From the NCBI GenBank assembly GCA_026389055.1, contig JAPLIO010000126.1, forward strand, positions 1 to 14,069: a DNA stretch of 14,069 nucleotides, in the 5' to 3' direction. The notes under the pieces were generated by a model. That model did not search any database, had not been told where the DNA came from, and saw nothing but the letters and a program-made list of their open reading frames with translations. A program made the position numbers and the translations under genes. This DNA comes from Candidatus Melainabacteria bacterium. Lineage in GTDB: Bacteria > Cyanobacteriota > Vampirovibrionia > Vampirovibrionales > JAJTHC01. Below are positions 6,476 through 13,327 of the stretch, piece after piece. Positions within the stretch are counted from its first letter, which is position 1; every line of letters starts with the position of its first letter.

Positions 6476-8134
6476 CTATTTCTTCGCTTCAGCACCCGCT
6501 AATTCACTGTCTAACCGAGGCAACAACGGGCCTTGCGGATTGGTCATCAACCCTTCAACCAGCCGATAGCCCGAAATCAACGCATCAAACGATGCCGATG
6601 GGTTGGCAATAGCCTCAGCATCTAACCCTAACTGGCTCCAAATACCCACAGAAAGCTTGGGCACCATGGGCGAAAGCCAAACCGCCACCAACCGTAACGA
6701 TTCCAACAAGCTAACCATCAAGGCGGCCAATAAATCTAACTGTTCGGTTTTATATAGCGTCCATGGCTCCATATCGTTGATGGTGCGGTTGGCTAAATCC
6801 ACCCTTGCAAACACGAATTCCGCCACTTGCTGGAAGTTAAAGGCTTCATATGCCGTAACCACTTGTTCATGCAAGGGGGTAACGGCTTGTAATTCCTGTA
6901 AAATAGCTGAACTAGCTAAAACATCAGCAGAAACAGCGGGAATTGCTCCGCCAAAATACTTTTTCAACATAGAAACAGACCGATTGAGTAAATTACCCAA
7001 ATTGTTGGCCAAATCCGCATTAACGCTTAATTTAAAGGCTTCTGCGGTAAAGTTACCGTCGTTGCCAAATTGCGTGCAGGTAAGTAGGTAATAACGAATA
7101 GGGTCTGCGTTAGCTAGTTCATAATGAGCCGTTAAATCAAACGGAGAAATGACATTGCCTAACGATTTGGAGATTTTCGCTTCGTTGAGGGTAATAAACC
7201 CGTGGGCGAAAATTTGCTTGGGCAAGGGTAATTCGGCACTCATCAACATAGCGGGCCAATAAATAGCGTGGAAGCGTAAAATATCTTTGCCGATAATATG
7301 AATGGCATTCGGTTCACCTGCTGGGGTTTTCCAAAACTGGTTGAACTGGGCGGTTTCCGTGCCATCATACCCAATACCTGTTAGGTAGTTGGAAAGAGCG
7401 TCAATCCAAACGTAAATCACCTGCGTTTCATCATTGGGTACAGGAATACCCCAGCTGACGGATTGTTTGGAGCGAGAAACGCTGATATCTTCCAAGTTTT
7501 CCAGCATGTTTAGCACTTCTTGCTTACGGAAATCTGGTTGAATGAAGGTGGGGTTTGCGTTGATGTGGGCAATGATGGCTTCTTTATAGTTTGAAAGCCG
7601 AAAGAAGTAATTTTCTTCTTCCACCGCTTCAGGGGCGGTTTGGTGGGTGATGCAAAGCCCGTCTTCGGTTAAATCTCTATCAGTAAGGAAGGCTTCGCAA
7701 CCTTGGCAATATCTGCCTGTATAGCTTGCCTTGTAAATATCGCCTTTGGCTAGTAGACGGTTCCACAAGACGGCAACCAAGGCGTAGTGGTCTTCATCGG
7801 TTGTGCGAATAAAGCGGTCGTATGCCACGCCGCAATGAGCCCATGCTTGTTTGAATGATTGGCTTAACTCATCGACAAACGCTTTAGGAGCCAACCCTTT
7901 GCTAAGTGCATTTTTTTCTACTTTGATGCCGTGTTCATCCGTACCCGTGAGGAAAAACGTAGGGTGCCCCATCCGTTTGTAAAACCGAGCCATTGCATCG
8001 GTTGCTATTTTTTCATAGGCATGCCCAAGGTGGGGTGGTGCGTTGACGTAATCAATTGCAGTGGTAATGTAGCGTGGCGTGGTGGGTGTATCGGGATGGT
8101 GATGAGCATTTGGCACGGTGGAAGGGGCTTTCAA
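6476..8134 (-). CDS. metG: Methionyl-tRNA synthetase
   Basis: A class I aminoacyl-tRNA synthetase of 552 residues that charges tRNA-Met for translation initiation and elongation. Visible motifs are the HIGH-type HLGH (35-38) after AIDYVNAPP, GTDEHG (64-69), a single zinc knuckle with Cys143, Cys146, Cys161 and His164, WIDALSNYLTG (243-253) and the KMSKS-type KISKS (320-324). The anticodon-binding helical domain follows, including NLLNRSVSML and NRTINDMEPW. There is no C-terminal EMAP/Trbp111-like domain, which is a normal variant. The longest frame starts at TTG 8134; GTG at 8116 is an alternative, and the conserved part begins near residue 21 (RYITTAIDY). No good ribosome binding site marks either. 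A weak minus-strand hairpin (AGCCT/AGGCT, 6477-6458) with four T residues could end the message. Confidence 0.97.
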   Translation of the reverse strand: MKAPSTVPNAHHHPDTPTTPRYITTAIDYVNAPPHLGHAYEKIATDAMARFYKRMGHPTFFLTGTDEHGIKVEKNALSKGLAPKAFVDELSQSFKQAWAHCGVAYDRFIRTTDEDHYALVAVLWNRLLAKGDIYKASYTGRYCQGCEAFLTDRDLTEDGLCITHQTAPEAVEEENYFFRLSNYKEAIIAHINANPTFIQPDFRKQEVLNMLENLEDISVSRSKQSVSWGIPVPNDETQVIYVWIDALSNYLTGIGYDGTETAQFNQFWKTPAGEPNAIHIIGKDILRFHAIYWPAMLMSAELPLPKQIFAHGFITLNEAKISKSLGNVISPFDLTAHYELANADPIRYYLLTCTQFGNDGNFTAEAFKLSVNADLANNLGNLLNRSVSMLKKYFGGAIPAVSADVLASSAILQELQAVTPLHEQVVTAYEAFNFQQVAEFVFARVDLANRTINDMEPWTLYKTEQLDLLAALMVSLLESLRLVAVWLSPMVPKLSVGIWSQLGLDAEAIANPSASFDALISGYRLVEGLMTNPQGPLLPRLDSELAGAEAKK

Positions 8135-8161
8135 AAAACAACGGTAATAAAGGGTAATGCT

Positions 8162-8170
8162 ATTGTACCA
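8162..8170 (-). promoter_or_regulatory. Candidate extended -10 promoter of metG
   Basis: On the minus strand TGGTACAAT (8170-8162) matches the extended -10 pattern TGn-TAnAAT, and no -35 hexamer is apparent at 17 bases. It would start transcription near 8155, about 20 bases before the TTG start of metG, giving a short leader. It is a motif match only. The rest of 8171-8386 shows nothing else I can support. Confidence 0.35.
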
Positions 8171-8386
8171 CGCTAAAAACCCAAGAGCTATTAACCCATT
8201 AAGAATTTATCCCTTAGGTTAGCGTGTTAGCCTGTGGATAGATTGATTGTTTACTGCTTGGTTTAGGGGTGATTGACGAATTGCCCTAGGGTGTAAATCT
8301 TGGTTTGGAAGGATACAAAAGTTCGCCCGCCTGAAATGCAGAGACAATCAAACGATATTCTAGCTAGTGGTGATAACCTCAACAAA

Positions 8387-8419
8387 CAACAGGCGATGTG
8401 TCAAACACATCGCCTGTTG
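8387..8419 (-). terminator. Terminator hairpin of the 8864 gene
   Basis: A perfect 15-bp stem (CAACAGGCGATGTGT, 8387-8401, with its complement 8405-8419) closes a 3-base loop. On the minus strand it is followed by GTTTGTTGAGG, which is only moderately T-rich. It lies 20 bases beyond the stop codon at 8439, and no other role is obvious. Such a perfect stem is likely to terminate or to stabilise the 3' end. Confidence 0.7.
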
Positions 8420-8438
8420 GGGGTGTTGTTTCAAAAAT

Positions 8439-8864
8439 TTAAGCGTTAGCGTCTTCGGAACTAGCCACAGGCTTGGGGGGCAACCCAAAGAAGATACCAC
8501 CGACAAAAAACTGCTCTTCCACTTCCTGATTCGTCCACTTTTTATTGGGTGGTTGAATCGGGTTGCTTTGCGGGCTAGGTTTCATCGTATCTTGCGTGCT
8601 CCAAGCATAAGGCTGACCAAAGCCACAAAATTCTTCATGGGGGTTATTGGCTACCGTTAACGGTTTTTGATTCAGATAAGCTTCAGAAGCGGTCCCCATT
8701 GCCTCAGGGTGTTCTAACACCATTAACCACTGCCGAGTATTGGAAAAGCCTACATCGCAAATGCAAACGCCCAACATTAACACAAAGGTAAACACAAGCG
8801 CATCAGGGTTACTAGGTTCACTAAAAAACGGTAAGTAAGAAAAATCAGATAAAATAGCCATCAT
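8439..8864 (-). CDS. Unrecognised small protein with one membrane segment
   Basis: I do not recognise this 141-residue protein. The N-terminal third holds one hydrophobic stretch (DALVFTFVLMLGVCICDVGF, about residues 23-42). It is followed by a polar, Pro/Asn/Gln-rich region with a hydrophobic patch near the end (FFVGGIFFGLPP) and an acidic tail (SSEDANA). The likely topology is a single-pass membrane protein. The double ATG at 8864-8859 is preferred as the start because a GAGGGAG purine run lies 13 bases upstream. An in-frame TTG at 8903 would add 13 residues (NPLRRRGSTLIS and the start) and would place that purine run inside the gene. A strong hairpin follows the stop codon. It is monocistronic and divergent from the histidine kinase. 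Function unknown. Confidence 0.65.
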   Translation of the reverse strand: MMAILSDFSYLPFFSEPSNPDALVFTFVLMLGVCICDVGFSNTRQWLMVLEHPEAMGTASEAYLNQKPLTVANNPHEEFCGFGQPYAWSTQDTMKPSPQSNPIQPPNKKWTNQEVEEQFFVGGIFFGLPPKPVASSEDANA

Positions 8865-8999
8865 TGAAATTAGGGTGCTCCCTCTTCTTCTAAGTGGATT
8901 CAAGTTATTGTGTTTAGTAACGGGTAATCTATAGTTTTAGGAGTCGACCAATCCCCTCGGTTTCATCAGGATTTACCCAAGTTTTGTTACATTCAGGTT

Positions 9000-9053
9000 A
9001 AAGGGGGTATAACCCTTAAAATAATGTTAAATGTGCTGAATAACCCCCTCTTT
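9000..9053. promoter_or_regulatory. Inverted-repeat region upstream of the histidine kinase
   Basis: In the 250-base spacer between the divergent 8864 and 9118 genes, AAAGGGGGT (9000-9008) can pair with ACCCCCTCTTT (9043-9053). A nested, slightly imperfect AAGGG/CCCTT repeat lies in the left half. TAAAAT at 9060-9065 is a possible -10 box for the kinase operon, but I see no good -35. This could be an operator; the evidence is weak. Confidence 0.3.
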
Positions 9054-9117
9054 CTGCGGTAAAATGTAAGTTCTTACCTGTTTAAACTACCTGCTTTTGA
9101 AAGAAGTTTCGTTCGCC

Positions 9118-10323
9118 ATGCCTCCGTTTAATGCCCCCCCACCCGATGGGCTAATTCAGCAATGGCTTAACCAATTGCCTATTGCCACTTCGTTATGGCA
9201 ACTTTCCCAAGCAACGCTTCCCTCTTTTATCGCTGGCAATACGCCGTGGCTTAAACAAAATTTTCATCTTCACCCATTTGAAGCCTTCTGCGAAAGCCTC
9301 CATTTTTCAGCAGAAAAAGACAAACAAGCCTTTCAGCTTTGGTGGCAAACCCCTGCTGAACAACCATTTACAGCCAACGTTTCAATCATTCCTAATAATA
9401 TGGAAACGGCTGAACTTTCAACCCTTGATGAGGCAAACACTCAGAAGTCTCAGCTATTCAAGCTAACGTTAGCTTGTTTCTCTAGCCAAGCAGAAAACCC
9501 AACCGTGTTTGTTTCGGTTAGTTTAGTGCCGCTTTGCGAGGCTGAAACTTTGGGGCAGGCACACCATGAATTTTTATCGGTGCTTTCCCATGAATTTAGA
9601 ACGCCTTTAACCAGCATTCAAGGCTTTGCAGATACCCTATTGCACTTTGGCAGTAAACTACCTGAAGCCCAACAACAACGATGCCTCACCCTTATTTCAG
9701 ACCAAACCAAACGCCTGAACCGCATGGTGGAAAACCTGCTTTCGGCTTCCAAATTAGAAGCTCAAAACAATGGGCATCAGCAAGCCAAGCCTGTGGTGTT
9801 GCATTTATTACTTCAAAAAGTGCTACAAACCATTGCAGGCAAGGGGCATCCGCCGCACCAAGTAACCCTTCGGCTACCGCAAAATATGCCACCACTTTGG
9901 GGAAATCCTGACACATTGGAGCAAATATTGCTCAATTTAGTAGATAACGCCTTTAAATATTCACCCGCCAACAGTACGGTTGCCATTGCTGCGGATGTTA
10001 CCACCCATCAAGCGGAAAGCCAAGTAAGCTTAACCATTCAAGACGAAGGAATCGGGTTAACGCCCCAACAACAAGACCAGTTGTTCACCAAGTTTTACAG
10101 GGCCAGTAACCCCTTAACGCAAGCCGTGGAAGGTACGGGCTTGGGGTTGTATATTACGAAAGTATTGGTACAACAATTGGGTGGAAGTATTAAAGTAGCC
10201 CATAGCACCCCCAACGAAGGCACTTGTTTTGAAGTTATTTTACCCTTAGCAACAACCCAACGCATTCAACAAAAAATGCCGTTATTGCTTCAAGGTGCAG
10301 GCGAGGCACCAACCCATGATTAA
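9118..10323 (+). CDS. Soluble sensor histidine kinase
   Basis: A 401-residue two-component kinase with no membrane segment, so it senses a cytoplasmic signal or works with a partner. Residues 1-145 look PAS-like in layout but have no diagnostic motif. HisKA follows with SHEFRTPLTSIQGF, the phospho-accepting His being residue 158. The HATPase domain has the N box NLVDNAFKYSP (273-283), G1 DEGIGL (309-314), F box LFTKFYRA and G2 GTGLGLYITK (339-348). All catalytic motifs are intact. ATG at 9118 is preferred over an in-frame TTG at 9097; upstream is only a weak GAAAGAAG. The stop codon overlaps the next gene by 8 bases, so the two are very likely translationally coupled. The C-terminal 20 residues after the ATPase fold are unconserved in appearance. 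The signal sensed is unknown. Confidence 0.93.
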   Translation: MPPFNAPPPDGLIQQWLNQLPIATSLWQLSQATLPSFIAGNTPWLKQNFHLHPFEAFCESLHFSAEKDKQAFQLWWQTPAEQPFTANVSIIPNNMETAELSTLDEANTQKSQLFKLTLACFSSQAENPTVFVSVSLVPLCEAETLGQAHHEFLSVLSHEFRTPLTSIQGFADTLLHFGSKLPEAQQQRCLTLISDQTKRLNRMVENLLSASKLEAQNNGHQQAKPVVLHLLLQKVLQTIAGKGHPPHQVTLRLPQNMPPLWGNPDTLEQILLNLVDNAFKYSPANSTVAIAADVTTHQAESQVSLTIQDEGIGLTPQQQDQLFTKFYRASNPLTQAVEGTGLGLYITKVLVQQLGGSIKVAHSTPNEGTCFEVILPLATTQRIQQKMPLLLQGAGEAPTHD

Positions 10324-11923
10324 ACGAAAAAAGCAACTACCACAATGCCTACCCCAAGCAGGCACCACGTTAGCCGTTAAGGGCAATGCATCCACGCAAG
10401 GCGGTGCTTATGCGTGCGTTAGCCAGTGGAAAAAACCTGATAGCCTAAAGCTACAACAGTTGTTGATTATTACCGAAATACCATCGCCTAGCTTACAACG
10501 GCTGTTGCAAAATTTAGCCCACGATGAGCATGTAAGCACCGCCATTTTTGAACCCACTTGTTCTGCTTCGGGGTGTGATGTTTCCTTGTTGGATAAGGAA
10601 TTTCAACGGTACGCCCCTGACGTGGTATTGGTGGATTTAGACGGTTGCCCACAAACCCTAAACACCCCCGAAGCCCTAGGGGCGTTATGCCAACGGGTTC
10701 GGCAATTGGGGATGTTAGCCAATGGCTACAGAGCCGTTTTACTGGTATTAGATTGCCCCGAAGATGGGCCCAGTAACGAAAAACAAAGGCTACAAGCCCT
10801 AAGTGGCGGGGCAGATGACCTTTTAACGGGGCATCTTTCGATGGATGAGCTTTCTACTCGGTTAGGGGCACATCTCCGCAGGCATTTGGATAACCAATAT
10901 CACGCCATTTCGTGTTTACCCAATAGTTCCGCTCTGCATCGGCAAGTAGGCAGAACCATTGGCATTCATAAGCAGTTAGCTTCGCCCATGACGTTATTAA
11001 GCGTTCATTTGGAAGGGTTTGCTACCTATAAAGCTCATTATGGTGAAGCTTTGGCTGGAAAACTGCTAGAACAATGTTCGTTGCTATTTGCCCAAATTGT
11101 ACCTCCGCAAGACCGTGTTTTTCATCATCAAGAAGCGACCTTCATGGTGCTAACCGCAACCCAACGGGCAGAACGGTTAGCTCAAGTTTTAGCAACAAGG
11201 CTACCCGCTGTGCTGAAAAAAGCCTACACCGCCCAAGATTGGGAACTCGGCTTTCATCCTGATGGGGTGATGGGGTCTGGGGCGTTTATGCCTGTTTCAA
11301 CGCCAACAGGGGTGTTTAGAAAAATACCCTTATTGCGTGTGGGGCTCGGGATTTTACCACTGAATAGTCAAAAAATTGAAAGTTTAGTTGCCACGGTAGG
11401 TAGCCTTTCAGCAGAAGCTAATGTACTTCAGCAGGCTACCCAATTGGCGTTGCATGCCAGTTTGCAGGCGAAGCAATCTGCCGTGGTATTGACAGAGAAA
11501 CAACGGCTCACTTCCCAAGACCATGAAGCAACAATGGCTCAAAAAGCCGTCGGTAAACCAGTAAAGCCCTTGGTTGTGGTATTTGAACCCGATGCGGCAT
11601 TGGCGTTTTTATTGCAAACCACGCTAAGTTTTCAGGGGTATGATGTGGCTTGTGTTGCCAGTGTGGAAGAGGCGGTTTCCATTAGTAACCAAACGGCTGT
11701 TGCCTTGTGGTTGTTAGATTTTTCTGGGGAAACGCCGACGCCGTGGCAACATAAATTGGCAAGGTTGCGGTGGGCTAAGGCTTGCCCTGTGCTGATGACG
11801 AGTCATTTTATTACGGCAGAAGAGGCTCTGAAGGCGGGGGCAGATTCGTTTATTGCAAAACCCTTTAATTTGGCACCGCTATTAGCGGAAACTGCCTATT
11901 GGTTGAGGGAATCTTTCTGTTAA
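10316..11923 (+). CDS. REC-GGDEF(degenerate)-REC response regulator
   Basis: A 535-residue protein coupled to the kinase. The first receiver (about 45-185) has VVLVDLDG (Asp107) and GGADDLLTGH, where the usual Lys of the TKP motif is absent, so it looks degenerate. The middle region (about 200-392) has the GGDEF-domain framework: LPNSSALH at its start, LLSVHLEGFATYKAHYGEA, and LRVGLGILPL then LALHASLQAKQ at its end. The GGDEF signature itself is replaced by HHQEATF (270-276), so diguanylate cyclase activity is not expected. The C-terminal receiver (about 416-530) keeps VVVFEPD (Glu424, Asp426), LWLLDFSG (Asp468), Thr495 and AKPF (Lys515), so it looks phosphorylatable. The start is ATG 10316, overlapping the kinase stop, with GAGG (10303-10306) upstream; GTG 10295 is an alternative. 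There is no DNA-binding domain, so output is probably through protein contact. Confidence 0.85.
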   Translation: MIKRKKQLPQCLPQAGTTLAVKGNASTQGGAYACVSQWKKPDSLKLQQLLIITEIPSPSLQRLLQNLAHDEHVSTAIFEPTCSASGCDVSLLDKEFQRYAPDVVLVDLDGCPQTLNTPEALGALCQRVRQLGMLANGYRAVLLVLDCPEDGPSNEKQRLQALSGGADDLLTGHLSMDELSTRLGAHLRRHLDNQYHAISCLPNSSALHRQVGRTIGIHKQLASPMTLLSVHLEGFATYKAHYGEALAGKLLEQCSLLFAQIVPPQDRVFHHQEATFMVLTATQRAERLAQVLATRLPAVLKKAYTAQDWELGFHPDGVMGSGAFMPVSTPTGVFRKIPLLRVGLGILPLNSQKIESLVATVGSLSAEANVLQQATQLALHASLQAKQSAVVLTEKQRLTSQDHEATMAQKAVGKPVKPLVVVFEPDAALAFLLQTTLSFQGYDVACVASVEEAVSISNQTAVALWLLDFSGETPTPWQHKLARLRWAKACPVLMTSHFITAEEALKAGADSFIAKPFNLAPLLAETAYWLRESFC

Positions 11924-11929
11924 TTGGTA

Positions 11930-12760
11930 TTATACAACCGTTTGAAGCAGTTGATAATCCTGCCAAGTGGTCAGCTTTAAATTCCAAGGCGAAGTAGGCT
12001 TAATAACCACACTACCCAATTTCGCCAATTCCACCAACTGCGCATCATCTGTCGCTTCAAACTGAGGGCTAACCGCCCAGTGTGCCTGCAATAGCACCGA
12101 AAACACAAACAACTGAGGCGTTTGCACCTGCCAAAGCAAGGTACGGTCTACGGTATGGGTCATTATGGGAAGAAACGCCAAGGGAGGCTGATTACCCAAA
12201 ACATCCTGAGTAGCGGGAAGTAAGGGCTGGCAAGCCTTTACAGTATCTTGAATTTTGGTGCCCGCACAAATGCCCACCGTGCCATGTGGCATCAGCTGCT
12301 GAAGCTGTAAAAGGGCTTCCTGCAACCAAAACGGGTCTAAATTAGGGCGGGCAGCATCATGCACAGCCACAAAAGTAGCGTTAGAATCTGCCAATTGAAC
12401 GGCTTCCAATCCAGCCAAAACCGAAGCCCGACGGGTGTTTCCACCCAACGTCAAAAGCAAACGTTTATCAGGGGGAACCAGCGGATTTTTAGGGGTATTC
12501 AATAATTGAGCCACTGTGGCTTGGTTTTCTTCAGAAGTTAAAACCACAATGCCCGCCACACAAGGGATTGCACCTAAGCGATAAATAACTTCCTGCAAAA
12601 CCAGCCTACCCGTAGGCAACGGCAATAACAATTTGTTGGGAACCGTTCGGAAATCTGCCTCAGTTTGAGGGGGGATAGATTGGGTGAAACGACTGCCACA
12701 ACCCGATGCAGGCACAATAACCCATAACGAAGGCAGTGGAGCAGAAGAAGGTAAGGGCAT
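11930..12760 (-). CDS. ispD: 2-C-methyl-D-erythritol 4-phosphate cytidylyltransferase
   Basis: A 276-residue IspD, which joins MEP to CTP to give CDP-methylerythritol in the non-mevalonate isoprenoid pathway. Visible features are the nucleotide-binding loop VIVPASGCGSRF followed, after an insertion, by PNKLLLPL; then GGNTRRASVLAGLEAV, FVAVHDAARPNLDP, TKIQDTVKACQ, QVQTPQLFVFSVLLQAH, ATDDAQLVELAKLG and NLKLTTWQDYQLL. Usual length is about 230 residues. The excess comes from the insertion between the glycine loop and its Lys and from an insert near the FLPIMTHTVDRT segment. ATG at 12760 is preferred; TTG at 12781 would add 7 residues, and no strong ribosome binding site favours either. It converges on the REC gene with only 6 bases between the stop codons and no visible terminator. 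No other MEP gene is adjacent. Confidence 0.93.
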   Translation of the reverse strand: MPLPSSAPLPSLWVIVPASGCGSRFTQSIPPQTEADFRTVPNKLLLPLPTGRLVLQEVIYRLGAIPCVAGIVVLTSEENQATVAQLLNTPKNPLVPPDKRLLLTLGGNTRRASVLAGLEAVQLADSNATFVAVHDAARPNLDPFWLQEALLQLQQLMPHGTVGICAGTKIQDTVKACQPLLPATQDVLGNQPPLAFLPIMTHTVDRTLLWQVQTPQLFVFSVLLQAHWAVSPQFEATDDAQLVELAKLGSVVIKPTSPWNLKLTTWQDYQLLQTVV

Positions 12761-12845
12761 AATAAAAAACTTTCTAAGCAATGAGGGAGTTTTACCATTA
12801 TCTTATAAAGTTAAAAACTTTTAGTGAGTTTCTTCAATAAGCCAC

Positions 12846-13073
12846 TTGATTGTTGTCCCGAAATTCATGTTTATGCAGAATAAATGGCTGGAAATCAAAG
12901 CGATATAATTTTTTGAATTGTTTCAACTGCCGTAACGCTTTTATTTAATAGGGTTTACAGGGTTTTTATGGTGGTTTTATAAACCCCTAGATTTGATTGT
13001 TGGGCTTGATTTCATGTTTATTTGACGCTGACCTTTTATTCTGCATCAGCATGAATAGCGGGACAACAATCAA
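12846..13073. repeat. 228-bp element with 39-bp terminal inverted repeats
   Basis: The arms 12846-12884 and 13035-13073 match at 35 of 39 positions as inverted repeats. The outer 15 bases (TTGATTGTTGTCCCG) are perfect and ATGCAGAATAAA is shared at the inner end. The 150-base interior is AT-rich and has a smaller GGGTTT/AAACCC repeat but no open frame of note. I see no clear target duplication. It resembles a non-autonomous (MITE-like) element or a long cruciform. It lies between ispD and the portal gene and has no sequence kinship with the recA-flanking elements. Confidence 0.75.
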
Positions 13074-13099
13074 AGTTGAAGCGGTGGCTACTTCAACTT
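13073..13099. repeat. Perfect 9-bp hairpin beside the 228-bp element
   Basis: AAGTTGAAG (13073-13081) and CTTCAACTT (13091-13099) form a perfect inverted repeat around a 9-base loop. It abuts the right arm of the 228-bp element. GGTGGC in the loop mirrors GCCAC at 12841-12845 outside the left arm, so this hairpin may be an insertion within an originally longer arm. No T run follows on either strand, so I do not call a terminator. Confidence 0.5.
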
Positions 13100-13120
13100 A
13101 TAAAAACATCAAATCAGTAA

Positions 13121-13172
13121 TTTGTAACAAAAACGTTACAAGTAGTTGTAACAAACTAGTGTATTTTAACAC
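13121..13172 (+). promoter_or_regulatory. Operator-like block upstream of the portal gene
   Basis: TTTGTAAC (13121-13128), a 6-base A-rich spacer and GTTACAA (13135-13141) repeat the palindrome found at 5838-5859, with the same spacer length. Another TTGTAAC half-site follows at 13146-13152. GTGT-ATTTTA-ACAC (13159-13172) follows in turn, and with the preceding TA it matches the TAGTGT...ACAC elements at 5866-5906. No consensus -35/-10 pair is clear here; TATTTT (13162-13167) is a possible -10. The portal start lies about 155 bases downstream. Confidence 0.5.
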
Positions 13173-13327
13173 CTAATTCAAGCACAAGAACCAAGCCATA
13201 CTACCTTCATACCAGTTTACATCAGAACAAACCCCCAACAGCCAGCAAGTTTTTTGAAATTTAATGCCCATCGTTCTTTAACATTTCAGCCCCCTCCACA
13301 AATCCGCAGTAGAAAGGTGCCATTCCC

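Noticed and set aside
6603..7091. 162-codon plus-strand open frame
   Set aside because: It is antisense to the conserved anticodon-binding half of metG and has no ribosome binding site or recognisable motif.
6476..8134. Defective metG because of KISKS and a missing C-terminal domain
   Set aside because: KISKS is an accepted form of the KMSKS motif, and many functional MetRS proteins lack the EMAP-like domain.
8367..8660. 97-codon plus-strand open frame
   Set aside because: It runs through the terminator hairpin at 8387-8419 and antisense to the 8864 gene; it has no ribosome binding site.
13073..13099. Terminator at the perfect 9-bp hairpin
   Set aside because: No T tract follows on either strand and the loop mirrors sequence outside the adjacent element, so an insertion relic is likelier.
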